Shown here: piece by piece, positions 11,871 through 20,643 of the stretch
Position numbering within the stretch: position 1 is the first letter of the stretch
Layout: the number at the start of each line of letters is the position of its first letter
Source of the DNA: Actinernus sp. WN-2022
Lineage: Eukaryota; Cnidaria; Anthozoa; Actiniaria; Actinernidae
Length of the DNA stretch: 64,000 nucleotides
NCBI GenBank assembly: GCA_030867875.1
Contig: JAOWCC010000577.1
Span: 94,531,740-94,595,739, forward strand
Direction: 5' to 3'
Program-made: the position numbers and the translations under genes
Notes under the pieces: model-generated
Databases searched by the model: none
What the model was told of the DNA's origin: nothing
The model's input: the letters and a program-made list of their open reading frames with translations, nothing else

Positions 11871-13149
11871 ACGTAATAGATCCTACGTAGGCACAAACTC
11901 TCATAATTTTCGACGTTGTTTATTAAATCAGTGGTGATCGATGCCTGAGATTATGGTTACTAGCTTACTCTACTCCGATTCTGGTATCTTTACAGGATCT
12001 CCCGACCCCCCATCTTCTTCTCTTACAGTCCAGCCCGGCTGTTCACAGGCTACGAATTAATTTACACCTACTAGTAGCCTGCGAAAGAAAGCTGACTTCT
12101 TTGCACTCGCAGGCAACTGTTTTTATTGTCGGAATAAGAGGAAGAAAATGGAATGTTGAACTACCCTGGTTCTAGAGGTTTTCTTAAGAGAGACTCAACA
12201 GCCCGCGGCGAAGCGGCGATCAGCGATTCTCGCAGCTCCCCACTTCGCGGCTCTTTCTCCGCGGCTGTTCTCTCTAATGAAACCTCTGGAAAATGTGGGT
12301 AAATGGGTAAATGTTGGGTTTCCTGGCTCGCAAATTACAAAGAAGTCGGCTGTCTGTCGCAGGCTAATACATTACTTACACCACGAAAGTACGAGCACGT
12401 CGACAGAACTACTGTAGAACCGTTCACTTGTGATTTTTTTAGCATGTAAACCACATGAGTGCTGTTTGTATAACTTCCGGTTTGAGTTCGGTACAGTGCC
12501 TTTTACTGACAGCCTGTGGCAACTGATAGAACAATTAGATTGTATACACGCAAATTAACTAGTGCCGGATTCAACAGACTAATCTGTACTACAGTTTATT
12601 CTACTGTCGAGTAATTGTTTGATGTATTACACACAAACGTTTAGATCGAACTGAACGTTTTTCTTCTATTATAAATTTTGTGTGCTAGCTGTTAACATGA
12701 TGCGGCACATTTTGTTCCGTTATGACGTGACAAGTCGAATAGCTGGTCTCAGTGAATTATCTGACCGCTAAAAAATAACTGAAAGTGTGCTATGGACATA
12801 TGAGTGTAACTATTAATTTAAAAGGCTACTTCTTCTCAAAACTTTGGAGTTGTTTTATAACACCATGTCCATAATTTCCCACTTTGGGTTTGAACGTAAA
12901 AATCCAACATCTTGACCTTTACCCACTCGTTTCGCCACAGGAAGCCACACAACGTGTTTGCATTGAATTTTATAGGAAATGAGGATTACCGAAAGGTTTG
13001 AAGTGTGGCAAAATATCGCGAAGAACATGCATATTTGAATACGAAATAAACATAAATTTATCTTACCTGGTGTGTTATGTCATTCATGTGGCCTGAAACG
13101 CCAACTCTTAGCGATGTTAAAGGGTTTGCCTTTGCTGTTCAATCAAGAG
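11871..13149. other. gene-free region
   Basis: No exon is supported. A short imperfect palindrome lies around 12173-12293, with arms containing AGAGGTTTTCTTAAGAGAG and CTCTCTAATGAAACCTCT. Confidence 0.45.
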
Positions 13150-13238
13150 TTAATAACAATAATAATAATAATAATGTTTATTCCAACAACAACACCATCA
13201 TTGGTACATAGGAATTACAAAAACATGCATAATATCAT

Positions 13239-13478
13239 CTAACTATTACAAGAACATTCATTAAATATAGTAGTGATATCATATATATATTGGGCTGTGC
13301 TTTTTACAATAGACACATCCGTCATTGATAAGCAGTATAAAAATAAGTCGCGATGACTGAGACGACTAAACGAACTGTTAACAACCAACATGTTACTGAA
13401 AAAATTATTCCTAAGATTCACTAATTTGCTATTGGTACAATTTGAAAAGTAATGCTGTTCATCACCTACTTCATTCAT
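13239..13478 (-). pseudogene. LINE A ORF2 C-terminal remainder after frame break
   Basis: Minus-strand frame continuing the ORF2 C-terminus, with VGDEQHYFSNC and FLYCLSMTD. Equivalent residues in LINE B (VGDEFHFLFDC, LFLYLLTMKD) lie in one uninterrupted frame, which shows that a frame shift occurred in LINE A. Confidence 0.8.
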
Positions 13479-16400
13479 ATTACAAATTGTACATATACGT
13501 AAATCGTAAGTGATATTTGCATATCGACCAGCTTCAACAGGAAACTTATGCGCGGAAATCCTAAATAAGCGATGTTTCGTGTGTCGTCATCCATTGTCAT
13601 TAATGTGCCAACCAGAGATCCATTGGTTCCTAACACAAAGCGGGCTTTACAAATCATGGTTGGCACATTAGCATAACAATTGCAATGTTTATCAACACGA
13701 AACATCGCTATTCTCGATTTTACAAGATTAAAAGTACGCAGTTTACTACACTGTTGAACCTGGTCCTTCCACATATTATTGAAATTAATATCACATAATT
13801 CAGACTTAAGATATTTAACAAGAAGTTTGATGTTACCATTAGATGTAATAACAAGATTACTCAAAGGTTTTACATTGCACATTTCCAACAAATAATTGGT
13901 GAATTTAACGCCCTGAGAATTAGACTGAATATTTAAGCGTGCTGCTTTACCCACCAATTCATTCTCATATAATGAATCTTTCACACGTAACCAATATTTG
14001 ACCACTAACGAAGACATATGTACAATCATTGGTGTCCTTCCCAATTCTGCATATACAGCCAAATTTGTAGACTTGGAATGGACCCCTAAGATACGCTTGC
14101 AAAATTTCAAATGCAGTTTTTCTATATCGTTAGCCATACTGAAGAACTTTTTCTTGAACATATCGAAATTAGATATGCGCCCTAAAACATGTACTCCCCA
14201 GATTTCGCACCCATATAACAGCACCGGGACTACAAGCGTTGAAAACAATTTCAGCAGTACTTTTATCGGGACATTTTCCACATTAGAAAAACTTCTAAAC
14301 AAACCGTGATAAACGCGTAACGCTTTATTATAAAGAGTCTTTTGAGCAATCTTAAAGCCACCGCCATAATGGAACGTTATTCCCAAATATGTATATTCAT
14401 CAACTGATTCTAACGCATCGCTGCCAAAAGACCATTTAGAGGTAACGTACAAACGTCGCTGAGCCTTCGTCCCAAAAACTAAAACTTTGGACTTTTTCAA
14501 ATTAACTCGCAATTTCCACTTTTTAGCATATCTCTCCAGCTTACGAATACAAACTTGCAGCCCGGACTCAGACTCAGATAACAACACTAGATCATCTGCA
14601 TAGAGCAAACAACTCAACTTTGTGTCCCCCAACCATACCGAGTCACAAGAAGGCGTGTTGAATAGTCCAGGGATATCATTTATAAACAGATTGAATAGTG
14701 TGGGACTTAGGTTACACCCCTGTTTAACTCCGATGTCGGACTGAAAAAAGGGGGTGATTCCTTGGCGCAATTTAACCGCCGATCTAACAGATGAATACAT
14801 ACTGAGTAATATGCGTACAAACTTTTTACTACAACCATATTTAATAAGTTTATAAAACAAACCTTCTCTCCAAACACTATCGTAGGCCTTTCTAAAATCT
14901 ATGAAACACGCAAACAACGGTTTTTGACGAGTTCTATAAAAATCAATTAACGTCTTCATAACTAACACATGATCCGACGTTCTAAACCCGTGGCGAAAAC
15001 CAATTTGACATTTATTGAAAATTTGATTTTCTGTCAAGAAAGCATTTAAACGAGTATTCAAAATCAGAGTAAAAAACTTGCCTAAACAACTGCTAATACA
15101 AATCCCTCTATAATTAAGAGGATCGAGGCGACTTCCCGATTTGTGAAGAGGCACAATGTAGCCTTCCGACCATACTTTTGGAAACACACCGCGCGATAAA
15201 ACTGCGTTGAAGAGTTTAACAAAATAAGGTGCTAACACATCCACAGAGGTTTTGATTATTTCATTATTCACAGAGTCACCTGCACTCGCTTTCTTAGTTT
15301 TGAGTTTTTTGGCTGAGTCACATACTTCCTTCACAGAAATGGGTGCATCAAGAATGCCATTATGATTAGAAGCCCAGAATTGATAATCGCGTACAATCTG
15401 AGCCTCAGTACTAGAGTTCTCAGTTGTAAAAGTAACCTTATTTAAATCCTTGAAGTAACTATACCACTCTGCTGATGATACATCATCGGAAATACCTGCA
15501 GGTTGGCGAGATTTAATGGAATTAACCAGTTTCCAAAACTCTTTCGGATTTCTATCTTCCATTACTTGAATTTTGTTCAACATGTCGTTCTGGAAGTTTC
15601 GTTTCAATCGTTTAATGAGCCGCTTATAATCCTTCTTCGTAGAAAAAAACTTCTGTCTCAAAAAAGGATCACTGGGGTATTTCGACAGCAATTTACCTAA
15701 ATTCCGCAATTCCTTTTTAAGGGAGTGACAACTCTTGTCAAACCATTTCTGTTTTTTACTCGTACTCATCGATTTCTTTCTTGGGCCTTTTCTATTCTTG
15801 GCAGGCACTACTCTTTTGGACACATTAACTATAATATCAGTAAACGAACTGACTAACGAGTCTATTTCCAAATCAGCTTCATTTGATGAATCCAACAAAT
15901 CGCTCATTTCATTGTAAATCTCCTCGCTAGCAAGATTATCACGCAGGGAAGATTTCAACTCATCATTCCATACAAAGGACATCGGAAATGGTGTCAACTC
16001 TAACGGATTTTCCGCTATAGAACTAGGCTCAGCCATCAAAGCAAAGGACAGAAAACAGTGATGTGAAAACTCCGCCACATCGGATACAGAAAAGTGATTT
16101 ACCAATGGCAAAATATCATGGGAAACAATTGCATAGTCAACCACGCTTGCACCGTTATAAGTATGGCACGTAAACTGACCGAGAAAGTCTCCTTTCGTCC
16201 TACCGTTTAAGATAACCAAACCATTCCCACAACACAATTCAGATAACGACCTCCCATACGAATTGACGTGGCTATCCCTAGATTTCCGTGACTCAATTGG
16301 ACTAGTAATATTTGACAAATTAGGAAGCGTGTCATCTACAAAATCATCTAAACAACCGATTCTGGCATTAAAGTCCCCGCATAACATAATTTCCCCTAAC

Positions 16401-16840
16401 CTAGAAAATTTATAAATACTTTCTTGCAAAATTTCAAAATGGTCACTGGCCAGCCTCTTTTCTCTGGGGGAGTTCTGCGGGGGGATGTACACTGTACAGA
16501 CAAATAAATCTCGCTTCATATGAAAGAAATCTTTCTCTAACTTCCACCAAACAAACTCTTCGCTACTTTCCTTATCAAGAAATTTGATACCCTTCCTTAA
16601 AGAGGACTTCACTAGAATAGTAATTCCACCAGAATTTCTGCGCGCCTTATCCGATGCTTTCCTGCACTTGGAGAAAGAATAAAACCCGTCGATATTGAAA
16701 TCATTATCACTCAACCATGTTTCGACTAAAGAAACACAATCAAATTGTTCAATTGTGGAAATAAAATCATCATCGTTTAGCTTTCCTCCAAGCCCCTCAA
16801 TATTCCAAGAGCAGAATTTAACAAACCTATCGTTCAACAT
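13475..16840 (-). CDS. LINE A ORF2: endonuclease and reverse transcriptase
   Basis: This 1121-codon frame encodes the replication enzyme of LINE A. An APE-type endonuclease occupies about residues 5-265: SWNIEG with N13, VETWL with E41, CGDFNAR with D156 and N158, VVDYAIVS with D235, then FSHHC, where most relatives have SDH. Reverse transcriptase spans about 500-800: NYRGICISSCLGK, FIDFRKAYDSVW, GVKQGCNLSP and the catalytic YADD at 747-750. A C-terminal region follows. A frame break near 13570 gives the listed frame an artificial end. The true C-terminus, with the CCHC-type zinc motif beginning CTICNMNEVGDEQHYF, continues in another frame to 13239. The break follows a local inverted duplication (13580-13710). 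Probably no longer active because of that break. Confidence 0.9.
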   Translation of the reverse strand: MLNDRFVKFCSWNIEGLGGKLNDDDFISTIEQFDCVSLVETWLSDNDFNIDGFYSFSKCRKASDKARRNSGGITILVKSSLRKGIKFLDKESSEEFVWWKLEKDFFHMKRDLFVCTVYIPPQNSPREKRLASDHFEILQESIYKFSRLGEIMLCGDFNARIGCLDDFVDDTLPNLSNITSPIESRKSRDSHVNSYGRSLSELCCGNGLVILNGRTKGDFLGQFTCHTYNGASVVDYAIVSHDILPLVNHFSVSDVAEFSHHCFLSFALMAEPSSIAENPLELTPFPMSFVWNDELKSSLRDNLASEEIYNEMSDLLDSSNEADLEIDSLVSSFTDIIVNVSKRVVPAKNRKGPRKKSMSTSKKQKWFDKSCHSLKKELRNLGKLLSKYPSDPFLRQKFFSTKKDYKRLIKRLKRNFQNDMLNKIQVMEDRNPKEFWKLVNSIKSRQPAGISDDVSSAEWYSYFKDLNKVTFTTENSSTEAQIVRDYQFWASNHNGILDAPISVKEVCDSAKKLKTKKASAGDSVNNEIIKTSVDVLAPYFVKLFNAVLSRGVFPKVWSEGYIVPLHKSGSRLDPLNYRGICISSCLGKFFTLILNTRLNAFLTENQIFNKCQIGFRHGFRTSDHVLVMKTLIDFYRTRQKPLFACFIDFRKAYDSVWREGLFYKLIKYGCSKKFVRILLSMYSSVRSAVKLRQGITPFFQSDIGVKQGCNLSPTLFNLFINDIPGLFNTPSCDSVWLGDTKLSCLLYADDLVLLSESESGLQVCIRKLERYAKKWKLRVNLKKSKVLVFGTKAQRRLYVTSKWSFGSDALESVDEYTYLGITFHYGGGFKIAQKTLYNKALRVYHGLFRSFSNVENVPIKVLLKLFSTLVVPVLLYGCEIWGVHVLGRISNFDMFKKKFFSMANDIEKLHLKFCKRILGVHSKSTNLAVYAELGRTPMIVHMSSLVVKYWLRVKDSLYENELVGKAARLNIQSNSQGVKFTNYLLEMCNVKPLSNLVITSNGNIKLLVKYLKSELCDINFNNMWKDQVQQCSKLRTFNLVKSRIAMFRVDKHCNCYANVPTMICKARFVLGTNGSLVGTLMTMDDDTRNIAYLGFPRISFLLKLVDMQISLTIYVYVQFVI
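13580..13710. repeat. inverted duplication within LINE A ORF2
   Basis: Both ends carry GCGATGTTTCGTGT in opposite orientation, and further in both carry TAATGTGCCAACCA. Imperfect arms of about 55 bp surround a short loop. LINE B has no corresponding fold at this place, so it arose within this copy by a small foldback insertion or a strand-switch event. Confidence 0.7.
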
Positions 16841-16969
16841 ACTTATATATGCAAAACAACTCCAGCCATTTCAGTCAACTAAACAAGTAAACAAATTAAA
16901 CAAAGTAGTAATAAACTGCAGGTCTACATAACCTAAACAAAAATAAAACAACAAACTATAGATTATCTC

Positions 16970-17264
16970 CTAAGCAAGTGTACTTAATTGATTAGTTATT
17001 GGTGGAAAAAGATTAGGATTACAAAAAGCCAAACCTGGCGCCCCCGTAGGTACCGGGGGCGGGAACACTACCCTCTGTTGTACTTGGCTAACTTGTACTA
17101 GTCGGGTAATTAACTCCGTCAACCCTCTCAGTTGTGAAGTAACTGCTGACATCTCAGTTCCTTGGCTAGGCAGATCAGGTGGATGCCGACTAGCATGCTG
17201 GCGCTCTTCTATTAACCGCGGAGGACGAGACTCGTGTCTGTAAGGGTTGGGCCTGTCATATGGA
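16970..17264 (-). CDS. LINE A ORF1, C-terminal part (downstream of LINE B)
   Basis: About 98 codons from PYDRPNPYRHESRPP to the TAG at 16970-16972. It includes a helix-prone stretch (MSAVTSQLRGLTELITRL) and a proline-rich tail. It continues in frame from the 593-residue ORF1 part at 20641-22422 if LINE B and one copy of a short CCAT duplication are removed. ORF2 begins 130 bp downstream. Residues upstream of 17264 in this frame belong to LINE B read antisense and are not part of the protein. Confidence 0.75.
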
Positions 17265-20200
17265 AGCTGAATAAGGATTATTTTCGTTTGAAGCATGATA
17301 TTTTTGTATGTAGTGTCTATATTCCACCTCAGAACTCCCCTAGGGAGAAGAGATTGAACAAAGATCATTTTGAAGCTATACAGGAGAGTATTGATCGTTT
17401 TGCTAGTAAGGGTGAAGTGATCTTGTGTGGCGATTTTAATGCCAGATTGGGCAATCTAGAGGATTATGCTGCTTTGGATGCTTTTGATATTTCTGTGGGT
17501 ACTGTTGACGTGCAATTGGAGCCGCGGTATTCTAGAGATAGTCAGGTTAATACCTATGGAAGGTCTCTTTCCGAGTTATGTATTGGCAATAATTTGGTTA
17601 CTCTAAATGGTAGAACAAAGGGTGATATGCTAGGCCAGTTTACGTGTGTCACCTACAATGGTGCTAGTGTTGTTGACTACGTTATTGTGTCGCATGAGTT
17701 ATTTCCGCTTGTTAATTATTTTACAGTTTCCCAAGTTACTGAATTTTCTCATCATTGCTATCTTTCATTTGTTCTGGAGGCCGATGTAGTACATCCGTCA
17801 GGCAAGCCTTTAGATATGAGTCCTCATCCGTTAATTTTTGTGTGGGATGATGGTCTCAAAAGTGAGTTTACTGATGTTTTACAATTTGAGAATGTTGCCG
17901 CCAAGTTGCAGGAAGTTTTTGACTCAGAGGAGGAGGTAGATATCGACTCGTTAGTGAATAGGTTCACTGATGTCATTATCTGTGCCTCAAAAAAGGTCAT
18001 TCCTGTAAGGGAAAAGAGGCGTTTTATTAAAAAGAAGAAGAATTCAGTCCCAAAACAAAAATGGTTTGACAAGAGTTGTCATGAGCTTAGAAAAGAGGTT
18101 AAGAACTTGGGTTATTTAATTTCAAAATATCCCAATGATTCGTTTTTACGTCATCGTTTCTTTTCCATTAAAAAATCATACAAAAAGTTAATAAAACGTA
18201 CTAAATCCCAGTTCAAGAATCTCATGTTAGACAAAATCCGTTTTTTGGAGAGTAATAACCCAAGAGAATTTTGGAATTTAGTAAATGCGTTGAAGTCCAA
18301 TCAGATTTCGGGTGCGTCTGAAGATATCACGCCGGCTGAATGGTTTGATTACTTTAAAGATTTAAACAAAGTAAATTTTACAGTAGATAGGGATAACAGT
18401 GAAGCACAAATTGTCGATGACTATCAAATGTGGGCTGCAAATTATGTTGATGTGTTAGATGTCCCTATTAGGATCGATGAAGTTTGTGATTTAGCTAAAA
18501 AGCTAAAAAATAAAAAAGCGAGTGCTTTCGATTCAGTGAGTAATGAAATAATTAAAAATTCTATGGCCAGTCTGGCACCCTATTATGTCAAACTTTTCAA
18601 CGCTGTTTTATTTAGTGGTGTTTTTCCTCATCTATGGTCCGAGGGCCTCATTGTACCGCTTTATAAATCTGGTGGTAGGTCAGATCCTAGTAATTATAGA
18701 GGAATCTCAATTAGTAGTTGCTTAGGCAAATTTTTTACTCTCATTCTAAACACTAGACTGAACCTTTTTTTGAGTGAGAACAATACATTGAATGGGTACC
18801 AGATTGGTTTTAGGCAAAAGTTTAGAACTTCGGATCATATTTTAGTACTGAAAACTTTAATAGACTACTATAAATCGAAACGGAAACCATTATTTGCGTG
18901 TTTCATCGATTTTAGGAAGGCCTATGATAGCGTTTGGAGAGAAGGTTTATTTTTCAAATTAATCAATTGCGGGTGCAGTAAGACGTTCGTTCGTATCTTA
19001 CTTAGTATGTACTCATTTGTTAAATCGGCTGTGAAATTGAGTCAAGGGGTTACCCCGAGTTTCCAGTCGGATATAGGGGTGAAACAGGGATGTAACCTTA
19101 GTCCATCGCTTTTCAACTTATTCATAAATGATATACCTGAGCTTTTTAATAGTGTTGGATGCAACCAAGTCTCTTTAGGAGATTCCAAGCTAAGTTGTTT
19201 GTTGTATGCAGATGACTTGGTTATCTTGTCAGAATCGGAGTCTGGTCTTCAAACCTGTCTTGGCAGGCTAGAAAAATACACTGCTAGATGGAAGTTAAAG
19301 GTTAATATGAAAAAGTCTAAAGTGTTGGTCTTTGCTACGAGATCACAACGTATGAAATTAACAGGTGTTAAATGGTTCTTTGGTAGCAACGAATTAGAGC
19401 AAGTTGAGGAATATACCTACTTAGGTATACCTTTCCATCGTGATGGAGGGTTTAAAATTGCTCAGAAATCGCTATATAATAAGGCTTTGCGTGCTTATCA
19501 TTCCCTCTTTAAGTGTTTCTCCTCGGTTGAGAAAATGCCTGTAAAGGTAATGATAAAGTTGTTCTCCTCTACGGTGATCCCGGTTTTATTGTATGGTTGC
19601 GAAGTGTGGGGTGTTTATACTTTAGGGAAGCTGTCTAGTTCAAACGATTTTAAGCACAAATTATTTTCAATGGTTCCTATTTTAGAAAAGCTTCATTTAA
19701 AGTTTTGTAAGCGGGTTTTAAGGGTCCATACCAAAGCAACGAACCTAGCAGTGTATGCTGAGTTGGGTAGGATGCCTTTGATTTTACACGTAGCTGTTTT
19801 GGTGGTTAAGTACTGGCTGCGTTTAAATGATGCTACGTACAGTGACACCCTTGTTGGCAAAGCATCACGTGTCTGTATGGAGTCCAATTCTCCAGGTGTT
19901 TGTTTTGTAAACTTGGTCTTGAAAATATGTGGTTTCGATAAGGTATCGAATCTTTGTATACCTTTGAAACAAATTAGTACTTTCGCGAAACATTTAAAGT
20001 TAAAATTGTTCGATTCGTTTGTTAAGTTTTGGAAATTCAAGATATTGAATGGGTGCAGTGATTCATCAGCGGTTGTTGGAGGTAAAATGCGAACGTTTCG
20101 GTGTGTTAAATCTAACTTCGGTTATGAGCATTATCTTGACAACGTTACTAATGCATTACACCGAAGTGCTGTCACAAAATTAAGAATTTCAGCACACAAG

Positions 20201-20503
20201 TTACCAGTTGAAACCGGGCGTTATAAAAAAATAGATTACGTTTCTCGTGTATGTCCTCTGTGTACATGCAATAAGGTCGGTGATGAATTTCACTTTTTGT
20301 TTGACTGCAAGCATTCTAATTTTCTTGAGTTAAAAGAAAATTTCCTTAGAACCATTCTTGCTGTTAATGCTAATTTCCGTTTTTTCAATGATAAATCGTT
20401 GTTCTTGTATTTATTGACTATGAAGGACAAATCAGTAAATAGAATTTTTGCAAACTATTGTTATAACGTCCTAGAGCAAGCAAACAGGTTAATTGACTGT
20501 TAA
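17234..20503 (+). CDS. LINE B ORF2: endonuclease (partial) and reverse transcriptase, intact frame
   Basis: A 1089-codon frame, of which roughly the first nine codons come from flanking LINE A DNA. It retains the second half of the endonuclease (CGDFNARLG, VVDYVIVS, FSHHC), the whole reverse transcriptase (NYRGISISSCLGK, FIDFRKAYDSVW, GVKQGCNLSP, catalytic YADD at residues 658-661) and the complete C-terminus. The C-terminus carries the zinc-binding motif C-x2-C...H-x4-C in CPLCTCNKVGDEFHFLFDC. The missing ~98 residues include the catalytic N and E of the endonuclease, so it cannot encode an autonomous element. The host promoter is unknown, and the ATG at 17234 is probably fortuitous. Confidence 0.9.
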   Translation: MSVRVGPVIWKLNKDYFRLKHDIFVCSVYIPPQNSPREKRLNKDHFEAIQESIDRFASKGEVILCGDFNARLGNLEDYAALDAFDISVGTVDVQLEPRYSRDSQVNTYGRSLSELCIGNNLVTLNGRTKGDMLGQFTCVTYNGASVVDYVIVSHELFPLVNYFTVSQVTEFSHHCYLSFVLEADVVHPSGKPLDMSPHPLIFVWDDGLKSEFTDVLQFENVAAKLQEVFDSEEEVDIDSLVNRFTDVIICASKKVIPVREKRRFIKKKKNSVPKQKWFDKSCHELRKEVKNLGYLISKYPNDSFLRHRFFSIKKSYKKLIKRTKSQFKNLMLDKIRFLESNNPREFWNLVNALKSNQISGASEDITPAEWFDYFKDLNKVNFTVDRDNSEAQIVDDYQMWAANYVDVLDVPIRIDEVCDLAKKLKNKKASAFDSVSNEIIKNSMASLAPYYVKLFNAVLFSGVFPHLWSEGLIVPLYKSGGRSDPSNYRGISISSCLGKFFTLILNTRLNLFLSENNTLNGYQIGFRQKFRTSDHILVLKTLIDYYKSKRKPLFACFIDFRKAYDSVWREGLFFKLINCGCSKTFVRILLSMYSFVKSAVKLSQGVTPSFQSDIGVKQGCNLSPSLFNLFINDIPELFNSVGCNQVSLGDSKLSCLLYADDLVILSESESGLQTCLGRLEKYTARWKLKVNMKKSKVLVFATRSQRMKLTGVKWFFGSNELEQVEEYTYLGIPFHRDGGFKIAQKSLYNKALRAYHSLFKCFSSVEKMPVKVMIKLFSSTVIPVLLYGCEVWGVYTLGKLSSSNDFKHKLFSMVPILEKLHLKFCKRVLRVHTKATNLAVYAELGRMPLILHVAVLVVKYWLRLNDATYSDTLVGKASRVCMESNSPGVCFVNLVLKICGFDKVSNLCIPLKQISTFAKHLKLKLFDSFVKFWKFKILNGCSDSSAVVGGKMRTFRCVKSNFGYEHYLDNVTNALHRSAVTKLRISAHKLPVETGRYKKIDYVSRVCPLCTCNKVGDEFHFLFDCKHSNFLELKENFLRTILAVNANFRFFNDKSLFLYLLTMKDKSVNRIFANYCYNVLEQANRLIDC

Positions 20504-20643
20504 TTAGATTACAAATAGGTCCAGTCTTGTGTATTATGTATCCTATTGTAATTACTATTATGTAACCATATTTTATTCATTCTCTAATATTAGCTGATGT
20601 ACCTTTTTTGGTATAAAGTTTAATAAAATTATTATTATTATTA
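17262..20643 (+). mobile_element. LINE B: 5'-truncated LINE nested in LINE A ORF1
   Basis: A same-family LINE in opposite orientation to its host. It starts mid-endonuclease at about 17262 (WKLNKDYF, equivalent to residue ~99 of LINE A ORF2) and ends in (ATT)n at 20629-20643. The sequence ATGG occurs at both junctions, consistent with a minimal target duplication. ORF2 has no breaks, so it is younger than LINE A. Confidence 0.9.

Noticed and set aside
16695..17368. Divergent gene pair with a shared promoter at 16.8-17.2 kb
   Set aside because: The arrangement results from LINE B nested in reverse in LINE A, not from two host genes.
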